A stretch of 26,004 bases of DNA, from contig URUD01000041.1 in assembly GCA_900550935.1 (NCBI GenBank), positions 1 to 26,004 on the forward strand, read 5' to 3'. Both the position numbers and the translations under genes were made by a program. Shown piece by piece: positions 16,115 through 23,354 of the stretch; within the stretch, counting starts at the first letter, position 1; each line of letters opens with the position of its first letter. This DNA comes from an uncultured Roseburia sp. GTDB taxonomy: Bacteria; Bacillota; Clostridia; Lachnospirales; Lachnospiraceae. The notes beneath the pieces were generated by a model. That model was not told where the DNA came from, searched no databases, and was given only the letters and a program-made list of their open reading frames with translations.

Positions 16115-16876
16115 ATGGGACAAAAGAAAGTAAGCAGCCACTACGAGCAGGGGGTTATGGTAGAGAGCCAGCAGACAGAAAATTCGAGTGAAGAAGTGTT
16201 GCAGGTATATGAAGTGATGTCTTTGCAGGAAGCGATGAATGATGATATGGAGCGGATCGCAGGCATCAAGGATGAATTTTCGCAGACGATCGACCCGATC
16301 CTTCGGATGTATAATGCTGCATTGTGTGCGACAACAGCGCGGTTAGAGATCATCGAGGACGAATTTCAGTACCGTAAGTTAAGATGTCCGATCCACCATA
16401 TTGACACAAGATTAAAATCAGCAAAGAGTATTCTTGGAAAACTCGAGAAAAAAGATCTTGACCTGACCCTCGGTGCCGCCTGCAATAATATCTACGATAT
16501 TGCCGGGATCCGTGTTGTGTGTTCCTATATCAAGGATGTCTATCTGATCCGTGACCGTATCATGGCGCAGGATGATATCTATATCATGCAGATCAAAGAT
16601 TATATCCAGGAACCAAAGCCAAATGGTTACCGGAGTCTTCATATGGTTATCCGTGTGCCGGTTTATTTTATGAACAAAAAGCAGATGGTTCCGGTTGAAT
16701 TGCAGATCCGGACACTGGCAATGGATCTGTGGGCGAGCTTAGAGCATGACATCAAATACAAGTCACTTTATCAGGGAAACGTCAATGATTTCTCGGACGA
16801 ATTAAAGGAGTGCAGCCGCCTCATTTATCAGGCAGAGGAAAAGATGGAAGTGATGAATGCGATGCTTGAACCATAA
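16115..16876 (+). CDS. Small alarmone synthetase, RelQ/RelP-type GTP pyrophosphokinase
   Basis: The protein transfers pyrophosphate from ATP to GTP or GDP, making (p)ppGpp. It has only the synthetase domain: no HD hydrolase and no TGS/ACT regulatory domains. Conserved segments, counted from this start, are HIDTRLKSAKSILGKL (about 95-110), DIAGIRVVCSYIKDVY, IKDYIQEPKPNGYRSLHMVI (about 160-179), and VELQIRTLAMDLWASLEHDIKYK (about 194-216, carrying the catalytic Glu and stacking residues). The start is uncertain. The longest frame opens at 16034, but it has no ribosome site and a TATACT box at 16054-16059 suggests the message begins later. ATG 16115 is the next in frame, with GGAG only distant, and ATG 16157 lies after AGGGGG. 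The conserved core begins well after all of these. It may respond to cell-wall or nutrient stress. Confidence 0.88.
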   Translation: MGQKKVSSHYEQGVMVESQQTENSSEEVLQVYEVMSLQEAMNDDMERIAGIKDEFSQTIDPILRMYNAALCATTARLEIIEDEFQYRKLRCPIHHIDTRLKSAKSILGKLEKKDLDLTLGAACNNIYDIAGIRVVCSYIKDVYLIRDRIMAQDDIYIMQIKDYIQEPKPNGYRSLHMVIRVPVYFMNKKQMVPVELQIRTLAMDLWASLEHDIKYKSLYQGNVNDFSDELKECSRLIYQAEEKMEVMNAMLEP

Positions 16877-16899
16877 AATAAAAATTTTTAAAATAGTTA

Positions 16900-16998
16900 T
16901 TGACAAATAACATATGTTAGTATAAACTAACTATCAGAAAAGGAAATGAGCAGAACAAAAGCTCTTTCTTTTTTGAACATGGGTTAGCCAAAACTAAC
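16900..16998 (+). promoter_or_regulatory. Promoter with two GTTAG-N6-CTAAC operators ahead of DUF3793-flavodoxin
   Basis: TTGACA (16900-16905) and TAAACT (16923-16928) are 17 bases apart. The palindrome GTTAG-TATAAA-CTAAC (16916-16931) covers the -10 box. A second, GTTAG-CCAAAA-CTAAC (16983-16998), lies just before the ribosome site of the first gene. Arms and spacing are identical. The half-site resembles those of DtxR/IdeR-type iron repressors (GGTTAG...CTAACC), which fits the flavodoxin in the unit. Regulator identity is inferred. Confidence 0.75.
16935..16976 (+). terminator. Leader hairpin, terminator-like, between the two operators
   Basis: AAAAGGAAATGAGC pairs with GCTCTTTCTTTTTT with one bulged base and one G-U pair, and the T-rich arm ends the stem. 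It could end transcripts from the alarmone synthetase or attenuate the leader of the DUF3793 message. The T-run is part of the stem, so its efficiency is uncertain. Confidence 0.4.
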
Positions 16999-17013
16999 TT
17001 GAAAATATAGGAG

Positions 17014-17625
17014 ATGACCATGAGCAGGGAAGTGTTAGAGATTGTGGAGAAGATGGATAAAAAAGAATTAAAGACTCAATTGGCACTTCAGTGTGCCCCG
17101 CTTCTTACGGGAATAAAACTTTCCAATTTACTGACGGTTTCAAAAAACTGCGTAGAAGATGTGGAAGATTTATTCCGTGATACAGATATTACTGTACATA
17201 CACTCTACCAGACAGAGAATCGTGCTACCATGCTTTTATTCCGGGAAAAAGAATTGCTCGCTTACTTAAACCGGGAAGAGGTACGACAGACGATGTTATT
17301 GTTTGGGTATCAGACATTACGCCTTATTGACATTTTTGAAAAATTGTGTGCCCGCTATCAAAAATATATGTCAGACCATCAGTCTTTTCCACATGAACTT
17401 GGCCTGCTCCTAGGTTACCCTGTAGAAGATGTATTAGGGTTTATTGAGAACGAGGGAAGAAATTATTTATACAGCGGTTATTGGAAAGTATACGGAGATG
17501 TGGCAAAAGCCAGAAGAACATTCGAACAATATAACGCTGCAAGAGAAGAGGCTATCCGGCTGGTTTTCGCAGGAATGGACATTACAGAACTCGTGATGTA
17601 TGGAAAACTGCTCCAATCAGCATAA
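17014..17625 (+). CDS. DUF3793 family protein
   Basis: The 203-residue soluble protein has the N-terminal block LALQCAPLLTGIKLSNLLTV, which I associate with DUF3793, a family seen in Firmicutes often near flavodoxin and ferrous iron transport genes (recollection). Further blocks are LLFREKELLAYLNREEVRQTMLLFGY and FPHELGLLLGYPVEDVLGFIENEG, then SGYWKVYGDVAKARRTFEQYN. No catalytic motif or membrane segment is visible apart from one conserved-looking Cys near residue 27. The start could be ATG 17014 or ATG 17020 (MSREV); AGGAG lies at 17000-17005. It shares a message with flavodoxin 54 bases downstream, under the paired operators, so an iron-limitation role is likely; the function itself is unknown. 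Confidence 0.75.
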   Translation: MTMSREVLEIVEKMDKKELKTQLALQCAPLLTGIKLSNLLTVSKNCVEDVEDLFRDTDITVHTLYQTENRATMLLFREKELLAYLNREEVRQTMLLFGYQTLRLIDIFEKLCARYQKYMSDHQSFPHELGLLLGYPVEDVLGFIENEGRNYLYSGYWKVYGDVAKARRTFEQYNAAREEAIRLVFAGMDITELVMYGKLLQSA

Positions 17626-17679
17626 TAACAGGATAAAATGTAAAGAAGACATCAAAAAGGATGCCAGAATGGAGGAAAT

Positions 17680-18105
17680 ATGAGTCAGATTATCGTAGCA
17701 TACTGGTCACAGACCGGCAATACGGAGGCAATGGCAAATGCTGTTGCAGAGGGGATCAAAGAGGCAGGAAAAGATGCAGCGGTTTTACCGATTTCTGCCG
17801 TATCCATGGATGACTTAAAGGCAGCAGATTCCTTTGCGCTTGGATGCCCTGCAATGGGAGCAGAGGTATTAGAGGAAGGCGAGATGGAGCCTTTTGTAAC
17901 GGAAGTAGAAGGATTTGTAAGTGGAAAGAAAGTCGGACTGTTCGGTTCTTACGGATGGGGCGACGGACAGTGGATGCGTGACTGGGAAGACCGTATGAAC
18001 GCAGCCGGCGCTGTGATCGCAACAGGCGAAGGTGTGATTGCACATGAAGCACCAGATGACGATGCGATTGCTGCATGCAAGGCACTTGGCAAGGCATTGG
18101 CATAA
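17680..18105 (+). CDS. Flavodoxin
   Basis: This short-chain flavodoxin is a soluble FMN electron carrier that can replace ferredoxin when iron is short. The FMN phosphate loop WSQTGNTEAMANAVAEG lies at about residues 9-25. The isoalloxazine-facing loops are LGCPAMGAEVLEE (about 54-66) and GSYGWGDGQWMRDW (about 89-102). The 141 residues are the usual length. GGAGGAAAT precedes the ATG. The gene follows DUF3793 in one unit and has its own terminator downstream. The name of the nearest paralogue cannot be assigned. Confidence 0.95.
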   Translation: MSQIIVAYWSQTGNTEAMANAVAEGIKEAGKDAAVLPISAVSMDDLKAADSFALGCPAMGAEVLEEGEMEPFVTEVEGFVSGKKVGLFGSYGWGDGQWMRDWEDRMNAAGAVIATGEGVIAHEAPDDDAIAACKALGKALA

Positions 18106-18130
18106 AAAGAAAGAATGTAAGCTGATTGGG

Positions 18131-18166
18131 GGCTGCACACGGGAAACCGTGTGCGGCTTCTTTTTG
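18131..18166 (+). terminator. Flavodoxin terminator
   Basis: GCTGCACACGG and CCGTGTGCGGC form a strong stem around GAAA and are followed by TTCTTTTT. Confidence 0.9.
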
Positions 18167-18210
18167 TCGAAAAAAGAGGGGGATATGAGAAAAATGATTG
18201 GATATGCTAG

Positions 18211-18261
18211 TTGACACAGAGTGAGAACGGGTGTATATTCTATATACCCATAGGGGGTATA
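18211..18261 (+). promoter_or_regulatory. csoR-copA promoter with CsoR operator
   Basis: TTGACA (18211-18216) and TATATT (18234-18239) are exactly 17 bases apart. The palindrome TATACCC-ATAGG-GGGTATA (18243-18261) follows at the start site. The arms and the G/C core match known copper CsoR boxes (TACCC...GGGTA), so CsoR without copper would block transcription and copper would release it. Confidence 0.9.
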
Positions 18262-18286
18262 AGAAACACAAATGGAGGTAGAGACA

Positions 18287-18598
18287 ATGTCATGTGAAAA
18301 ATGTGCAGCAGAAGGTTCCGTCCGTCACAAGCAGCGCGAGGCAGAAGAAAAAAAGAAACTCATCACGCGGATGAGCCGCATTGAGGGTCAGGTACGCGGT
18401 GTAAAGGCGATGGTAGAAGATGACCGCTACTGCGTGGATATCTTAACACAGGTATCTGCAATCCAGGCAGCACTCAACTCGTTTAATAAAGAGCTTTTAT
18501 CCCGACATATCAAAAGTTGTGTTTCGGAAGATATCCGTGAGGGAAAAGAAGAGGCAGTGGACGAACTGTGCGATCTGCTTCAGAAATTAATGAAATGA
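18287..18598 (+). CDS. csoR: Copper-sensing repressor CsoR
   Basis: This 103-residue helical-bundle repressor binds Cu(I) and leaves its operator. The copper ligands have the family's exact spacing: Cys49 (YCVD), His74 and Cys78 (SRHIKSC), as Cys-x24-His-x3-Cys. The helix-one signature RMSRIEGQVRGVKAMVEDDRYC is present. The N terminus has two further Cys (MSCEKC). An ATG at 18272 is in frame, but GGAGG at 18274-18278 lies inside it and sits eight bases before ATG 18287, so 18287 is chosen. The palindromic operator upstream and copA 16 bases downstream make a standard copper-efflux operon. Confidence 0.95.
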   Translation: MSCEKCAAEGSVRHKQREAEEKKKLITRMSRIEGQVRGVKAMVEDDRYCVDILTQVSAIQAALNSFNKELLSRHIKSCVSEDIREGKEEAVDELCDLLQKLMK

Positions 18599-18614
18599 AA
18601 GAGAGGGCGAAAAG

Positions 18615-21170
18615 TTGAAAAAAAGTTTTGACGTGACTGGCATGAGCTGTTCTGCCTGCTCTGCCCATGTGGAAAAAAGCGTCTCGAAAGTGGATGGCGT
18701 AGATAAAGTAATGGTAAACCTGTTGACAAACAGCATGCAGGTAGAATTTCAGGAAGAAAAGACCAATACGGCAGCCATCATAAAAGCCGTAGAGAAAGCT
18801 GGCTATGGAGCCTCGGTAAAGGGAAAGACAGCTGAAAAGGCATCCGGTGAGACGGATGCGGTATCGGTACAGCAGAAAAACATCGCAAACATGAAAAAGC
18901 GATTGATCATTTCTGTTATTTTTCTTGTGCCGTTAATGTATGTTTCGATGGGACATATGATCTATAACTGGCTTGGCGTGCCAATGCCGCCGTTTACGAT
19001 GAAGTTTTTACACGGCAATGAAAATGCAGTTACCTATGCGTTTACGCAGTTCTTATTGTTGCTGCCGATCCTGTTTGTGAATCAGAAATATTTCCGCAAC
19101 GGATTTAAGACGTTGGTAAAGCGCAGTCCGAACATGGACAGCCTGATCGCGATCGGAGCGACCGCATCGATCGTGTATGGTATCTTTGCCATTTACCGGA
19201 TCGGATATGGACTCGGACATGGGGATGCAGACGTGGTCATGCACTACAGCCATGATCTCTACTTTGAGTCAGCCGGTATGATCTTAACCCTGATCACGGT
19301 TGGAAAATATCTTGAGACGAAGTCCAAAGGTCGGACGAGCGAGGCGATCACAAAACTGATGAACCTGGCACCAAAGACCGTAACGGTTGTCCGGGATGGA
19401 GCAGAGAGCGTAGTCGATGCCTCCGAAGTACAGGTCGGAGATATCTTTCTGATCAAACCGGGTGAGGCAGTTGCGGTAGATGGTACGATCGTGGAGGGAA
19501 GATCTTCCTTTGATGAATCAGCGATCACCGGAGAGAGTATCCCGGTATTAAAACAGGAAGGCGATAAGGTTGTTTCCGCCTCTATCAACAAGGCAGGACT
19601 GATCCGTGCCCGCGCATCCAAAGTAGGCGAAGATACGACGATCGCCCAGATCATAAAACTGGTGGAGGAGGCTTCCCAGAGTAAAGCACCGATCGCCAGA
19701 CTGGCAGACCGGATATCCGGCATCTTTGTGCCGACTGTCATAGGGATCGCACTGGTTACCTTTTTCATCTGGCTGCTCAGTGGGGCACAGTTTGAATTTG
19801 CCATGTCAAATGCGATCGCGGTACTCGTCATCTCCTGTCCGTGTGCACTGGGCTTAGCGACTCCGGTTGCCATCATGGTAGGAACGGGAAAAGGAGCGGA
19901 AAACGGTATCCTGATCAAGTCCGGGGAAGCGTTGGAGACAGCCCATCTGATCGATACGGTCGTGATGGACAAGACCGGAACGATCACCAAGGGGAAACCG
20001 GTTGTAACAGATGTCTTCTGTGTCAGCGGAAACGACCAGAAACTGCTTACCGTGGCAGGCAGCTTAGAGCGTGGAAGCGAACATCCGCTTGCGGAGGCGA
20101 TCATCCGTTACTGTCAGGAACAGCATATCTCATTTGAAAAGGTAAATGATTTCCAGGCGACCTTTGGAAAAGGGATCGAGGGAAGTATTTCATTTGAGGG
20201 CGAGATAAAAACCTATTTTGCCGGAAATGAAAAACTCATGGAAGAAAAGAAACTGATACTGTCCGAAGAATTAAAGGCAAAAATGCAGGAATTTGCAAAA
20301 GCGGGCAAGACACCGTTGATCTTTGCAGAGGAACAGACGATGCTCGGTGTGATCGCCGTTGCAGATGTCGTCAAAGAAACCAGCAAAGAGGCAGTCGATG
20401 AGTTCAGGAAAGAAGGCATTCATGTGATCATGCTGACCGGAGACAATGAAGTCACGGCACAGGCGATCAAACAGCAGGTCGGCATCGATGAAGTCATCGC
20501 AGGTGTGTTACCGACCCAGAAAGAAGAAAAGGTATCAGCATTAAAACAGGCAGGACATAAAGTGGCAATGATCGGCGATGGCATTAATGATGCACCGGCA
20601 CTTGCAGCCGCGGATGTGGGAATTGCAATCGGTGCAGGAACAGATGTGGCAATCGAGAGTGCAGATATTGTTCTGATGAAAAACGACCTGTTGGATGCAG
20701 TCGGATCGATCCGGCTGAGCAAAGCAGTGATCCGGAATATCAAACAGAATCTGTTCTGGGCATTTTTCTATAACAGCATCGGAATACCGGTGGCGGCAGG
20801 TTTGTTATATCCTATTTGGGGAATCAGGCTAAACCCGATGTTCGGGGCAGCCGCAATGAGCTTAAGCAGCGTATGTGTTGTCAGCAATGCACTGCGCCTA
20901 AAGGGCTTACGTCTCCGAAAAGAAGATAAAAAACAGGAAGAAAGAGAGGAAAAGAAGAGTATGACAACAACATTAAACATTGAAGGAATGATGTGTGGAC
21001 ACTGCCAGGGCAGAGTCGAAAAGGCATTACAGGAAGTGCCGGGAGTAACCGCTGTTACGGTTAGCCTGGAGGCAAAGAATGCTGTTGTTACATCAGAAGA
21101 CACCGTATCTAAGGATGCATTAAAAGCAGCCGTTGTGGATGCGGGCTATGATGTAACAGGAGTAAACTAG
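18615..21170 (+). CDS. copA: Copper-exporting P1B-type ATPase with C-terminal CopZ-like domain
   Basis: The protein pumps Cu(I) out across the membrane using ATP. Domains in order: a heavy-metal-associated domain (about 1-70, GMSCSAC, Cys12 and Cys15); membrane segments from about 97; the actuator loop TGES (305-308); the ion-site CPC (408-410); the phosphorylated Asp452 in DKTGT; HP at 490-491; GDGINDAP at 654-661; then the YN (719-720) and MSLSS (748-752) motifs that mark Cu(I) pumps. A charged linker (about 768-782) follows, then a second metal domain (783-851, GMMCGHC, Cys794 and Cys797) resembling a stand-alone CopZ chaperone. At 851 residues it is longer than a one-domain CopA by that tail. 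The start is TTG 18615, seven bases after GAGAGGG. It is co-transcribed with csoR. Confidence 0.95.
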   Translation: MKKSFDVTGMSCSACSAHVEKSVSKVDGVDKVMVNLLTNSMQVEFQEEKTNTAAIIKAVEKAGYGASVKGKTAEKASGETDAVSVQQKNIANMKKRLIISVIFLVPLMYVSMGHMIYNWLGVPMPPFTMKFLHGNENAVTYAFTQFLLLLPILFVNQKYFRNGFKTLVKRSPNMDSLIAIGATASIVYGIFAIYRIGYGLGHGDADVVMHYSHDLYFESAGMILTLITVGKYLETKSKGRTSEAITKLMNLAPKTVTVVRDGAESVVDASEVQVGDIFLIKPGEAVAVDGTIVEGRSSFDESAITGESIPVLKQEGDKVVSASINKAGLIRARASKVGEDTTIAQIIKLVEEASQSKAPIARLADRISGIFVPTVIGIALVTFFIWLLSGAQFEFAMSNAIAVLVISCPCALGLATPVAIMVGTGKGAENGILIKSGEALETAHLIDTVVMDKTGTITKGKPVVTDVFCVSGNDQKLLTVAGSLERGSEHPLAEAIIRYCQEQHISFEKVNDFQATFGKGIEGSISFEGEIKTYFAGNEKLMEEKKLILSEELKAKMQEFAKAGKTPLIFAEEQTMLGVIAVADVVKETSKEAVDEFRKEGIHVIMLTGDNEVTAQAIKQQVGIDEVIAGVLPTQKEEKVSALKQAGHKVAMIGDGINDAPALAAADVGIAIGAGTDVAIESADIVLMKNDLLDAVGSIRLSKAVIRNIKQNLFWAFFYNSIGIPVAAGLLYPIWGIRLNPMFGAAAMSLSSVCVVSNALRLKGLRLRKEDKKQEEREEKKSMTTTLNIEGMMCGHCQGRVEKALQEVPGVTAVTVSLEAKNAVVTSEDTVSKDALKAAVVDAGYDVTGVN

Positions 21171-21187
21171 GAACAAAAACAAAAAGA

Positions 21188-21220
21188 GGGGGAAGCCGGT
21201 TATTCGGCTTCCCCTTCTTT
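21188..21220. terminator. Bidirectional terminator between copA and the chemotaxis gene
   Basis: The arms GGGGAAGCCG (21189-21198) and CGGCTTCCCC (21205-21214) are perfect. TTCTTTT follows on the right and an A-rich run lies on the left, so it can serve both converging genes. Confidence 0.9.
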
Positions 21221-21302
21221 TACAATCTCCTCTAAGACCTGGATCAGATCCTGCATATTGCGGAGCGTAACATTTCGCTCTAAGATCAGATCTTTTAGAG
21301 CA

Positions 21303-23084
21303 TTAAAACTGGAACTGTTTCATGTTCTCAGAAAGTGCTTCAATATTCTGTGATAAGGTTTCAATCAGCTGGGAAGAACGTGATACCACGCTCTCTAATT
21401 CAGTAGCCATAGCGGAGGTTTCCTCGGTGGAGGAAGCATTGTCTGTGGCGAGCTGGTTTAAAGTGGTAATGCTCTCGGTGATCATTTCACGCTGCGCATT
21501 CATGTTCTGGATCTTTCCGCTGATGCTTTCGATGGATGCCATGCAGGCGTGCAGTGCTTCCATCAGTTCCTGAAACATAGTCTGTGTGCTCTCTAAAGCG
21601 TTGACCTGTGTCTCGGAAGCGGTGTTCATCTCCTGCATGATCTCAACAGACTGGTTGGAGTTTTTGATCAGTTCTGTGATGATTGTGTTAATCTCCTGAA
21701 CGGTCTGGTCAGACTGTGTTGCAAGACTTCCGATCTCTTCTGCTACAACAGCAAATCCACGTCCGGCTTCGCCTGCGCGGGCAGCCTCGATGGAAGCATT
21801 GAGTGCTAACAGGTTTGTCTGGGAAGCAATCTCACCGATCAGGGTTGCAGCAGAGCTGATCTTGGATACGGAGTCGTTGTTGCTCTGTGTCTGCTGATAC
21901 ATGGAATCAATATCAGATTTTGTCTTTGTTGTGATCTCAATCAACTGCTTTAAGGTATCCATTGATTTTACGGAACGATCCTGCATGATCTGCGAGTTTT
22001 CATCGAGGGCTTCAACTTCTTTGGAAGTATTCTCGATACCGTTGCTCATCTCCTCAATACTCTGGGAAGCAGAGTTTGTAGACATTGCCTGTGAGTTGGT
22101 GTTTTCTGCAATTTCACCGATGGCGGTGGATACATTCTGAATAGACTCGTTCATACTGTTGAAGTTCTTAGAAAATTCAAGAACGGCATGTTCCAGATCA
22201 GAGGCAGTACTGTCAATATTGGAGATAAGCCCTACAATCTGCTGCTGTGCAACGTTTAAGGCACCCGCGGTCTGACCGAGCTCGTTCTTTTCACGGACAT
22301 CGACAGAGGTTGTAAGATTTCCGTCAGAAATACGTTTTGCAAGACCCTGGATCTGAACCAGAGGTTTGCAGATGACGTTACCGAACTTAATGGAAACCAG
22401 AGCGGCAATGACTGCCATTAAAAGACCAATTCCTACGATCGAGATGATCATCGTGGATTCTTTCTGCTGGATCGCCGTTTTTGCGGCTGCCATTGTGGCG
22501 TCCATATCGTCTACATAGTTACCGGTAGAAACGACCCATCCCCAGGGTGCAAACAGTTCGGAGTATGCAACCTTTGGTGCAACGGTAACACCGTCGGATT
22601 TGGTAAAGTAGAATTCGTTATAACCGCCGCCATCTGCACCGGTGCAGACTTTCATGATCTCCTGGATGATTTTGACACCATTCTGGTCAGTCAGATCGTA
22701 ACGGTTATTTCCCTCCTGATCCGGTAAGATCGGGTGCATGATGAGGTTATAATCAGTATCATCAATCCAGAAATAGCCGCTTCCGTCATCACGATAACGC
22801 ATCGCACGTACAATCTCGGCTGCTTCTTTTTTGGCAGCTTCTTCCGTCAGATCACCAGCCTGTACCCTGTCATATTCGGACTGCAGGATAGAAATGACGG
22901 ACTGTACTTCGGATTTGATCTCGGAGTTGTATCCGTCAGACATTGCATTTTCATAGTTGGAATTTGCCATATTTGACATGGAGCGGATGTTAAAAACGGA
23001 AACCGCACCGATAACGGCAACACAGACCACTACAATAAAAAGGCACATCGTGGTCAAAGATGCTTTTACACTTTTGGTTTTCAT
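21303..23084 (-). CDS. Methyl-accepting chemotaxis protein with Cache sensor
   Basis: This chemoreceptor signals to CheA. In its 593 residues the order is: membrane segment about 11-33; an extracellular sensor about 40-205 (sCache_2-like, with GYFWIDDTDYNLIMHP and APWGWVVSTGNYVDDMD); membrane segment about 212-232; HAMP about 233-287; a long coiled-coil signalling domain whose hairpin tip IASQTNLLALNASIEAARAG lies near 419-438. The usual C-terminal tether for methylation enzymes is absent, as in many Firmicutes. The open frame extends upstream to 23312 but runs through the tRNA-Ser gene, so that part is an artefact. ATG 23084 follows AAGGGGAAG and starts the typical KTKSVKASL helix. A TATAAT box at 23122-23127 (minus strand) may be its -10. 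The ligand is unknown. Confidence 0.95.
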   Translation of the reverse strand: MKTKSVKASLTTMCLFIVVVCVAVIGAVSVFNIRSMSNMANSNYENAMSDGYNSEIKSEVQSVISILQSEYDRVQAGDLTEEAAKKEAAEIVRAMRYRDDGSGYFWIDDTDYNLIMHPILPDQEGNNRYDLTDQNGVKIIQEIMKVCTGADGGGYNEFYFTKSDGVTVAPKVAYSELFAPWGWVVSTGNYVDDMDATMAAAKTAIQQKESTMIISIVGIGLLMAVIAALVSIKFGNVICKPLVQIQGLAKRISDGNLTTSVDVREKNELGQTAGALNVAQQQIVGLISNIDSTASDLEHAVLEFSKNFNSMNESIQNVSTAIGEIAENTNSQAMSTNSASQSIEEMSNGIENTSKEVEALDENSQIMQDRSVKSMDTLKQLIEITTKTKSDIDSMYQQTQSNNDSVSKISSAATLIGEIASQTNLLALNASIEAARAGEAGRGFAVVAEEIGSLATQSDQTVQEINTIITELIKNSNQSVEIMQEMNTASETQVNALESTQTMFQELMEALHACMASIESISGKIQNMNAQREMITESITTLNQLATDNASSTEETSAMATELESVVSRSSQLIETLSQNIEALSENMKQFQF

Positions 23085-23121
23085 AGAACTTCCCCTTTCA
23101 CTTACTAATGTGTATACAAAT

Positions 23122-23127
23122 ATTATA
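23122..23127 (-). promoter_or_regulatory. Possible -10 box of the chemotaxis gene
   Basis: TATAAT on the minus strand lies about 38 bases ahead of the start codon. No good -35 is at the proper distance, and no sigma-28 motility motif is visible. Confidence 0.35.
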
Positions 23128-23196
23128 GTACTTTGGGACCGGGAATAAAAGGGAAAATATCGATTTTTGTAAAAATTCGTAGAATCTAAGAAAAAA

Positions 23197-23286
23197 CGGA
23201 GAGCATGGGATTTGAACCCACGGTACCCTGATATGGGGTACACGGCTTTTCGAGAGCCGCACCTTAAGCCACTCGGACAACTCTCC
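23197..23286 (-). tRNA. tRNA-Ser (anticodon CGA)
   Basis: This is a class II tRNA with a long variable arm. The acceptor stem is GGAGAGT (23280-23286 region) with GCTCTCC. The anticodon stem CGGCT/AGCCG encloses CTCGAAA, giving anticodon CGA for the UCG codon. The variable arm is TACCCCATATCAGGGTA, and the T arm has GGTTCAAATCC. The discriminator is G and CCA is not encoded. A T-run follows. Confidence 0.95.
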
Positions 23287-23298
23287 GTATGAAAAGAA

Positions 23299-23314
23299 CG
23301 GTGGAAGACCACCG
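23299..23314 (-). terminator. Short hairpin between the methyltransferase and tRNA-Ser
   Basis: CGGTGG-TCTT-CCACCG on the minus strand is followed by TTCTTTT. It may end the methyltransferase message or be the leader stem of the tRNA transcript, since it sits at the predicted start site. Confidence 0.45.
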
Positions 23315-23320
23315 CTTACC

Positions 23321-23349
23321 AGTATAACACGACTGAAAAGAAATTGCAA
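23321..23349 (-). promoter_or_regulatory. Promoter of tRNA-Ser
   Basis: On the minus strand, TTGCAA (23344-23349) and TATACT (23321-23326) are 17 bases apart, just after the methyltransferase stop codon. Confidence 0.75.
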
Positions 23350-23354
23350 AAAAA

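Noticed and set aside
16946..16987. Leader peptide of 13 codons (ATG 16946) between the two GTTAG operators
   Set aside because: The AGG ahead of it is too close to the ATG to serve as a ribosome site, the peptide has no run of regulatory codons, and the bases are explained by the hairpin.
19259..20104. Minus-strand frame of 281 codons inside copA
   Set aside because: It is antisense to the well-supported ATPase. Its Ser/Thr/Ala/Pro bias is typical of a reverse frame, and there is no promoter or ribosome site.
23085..23312. N-terminal extension of the chemotaxis protein
   Set aside because: The frame passes through the tRNA-Ser gene and the promoter region; the true start is ATG 23084.
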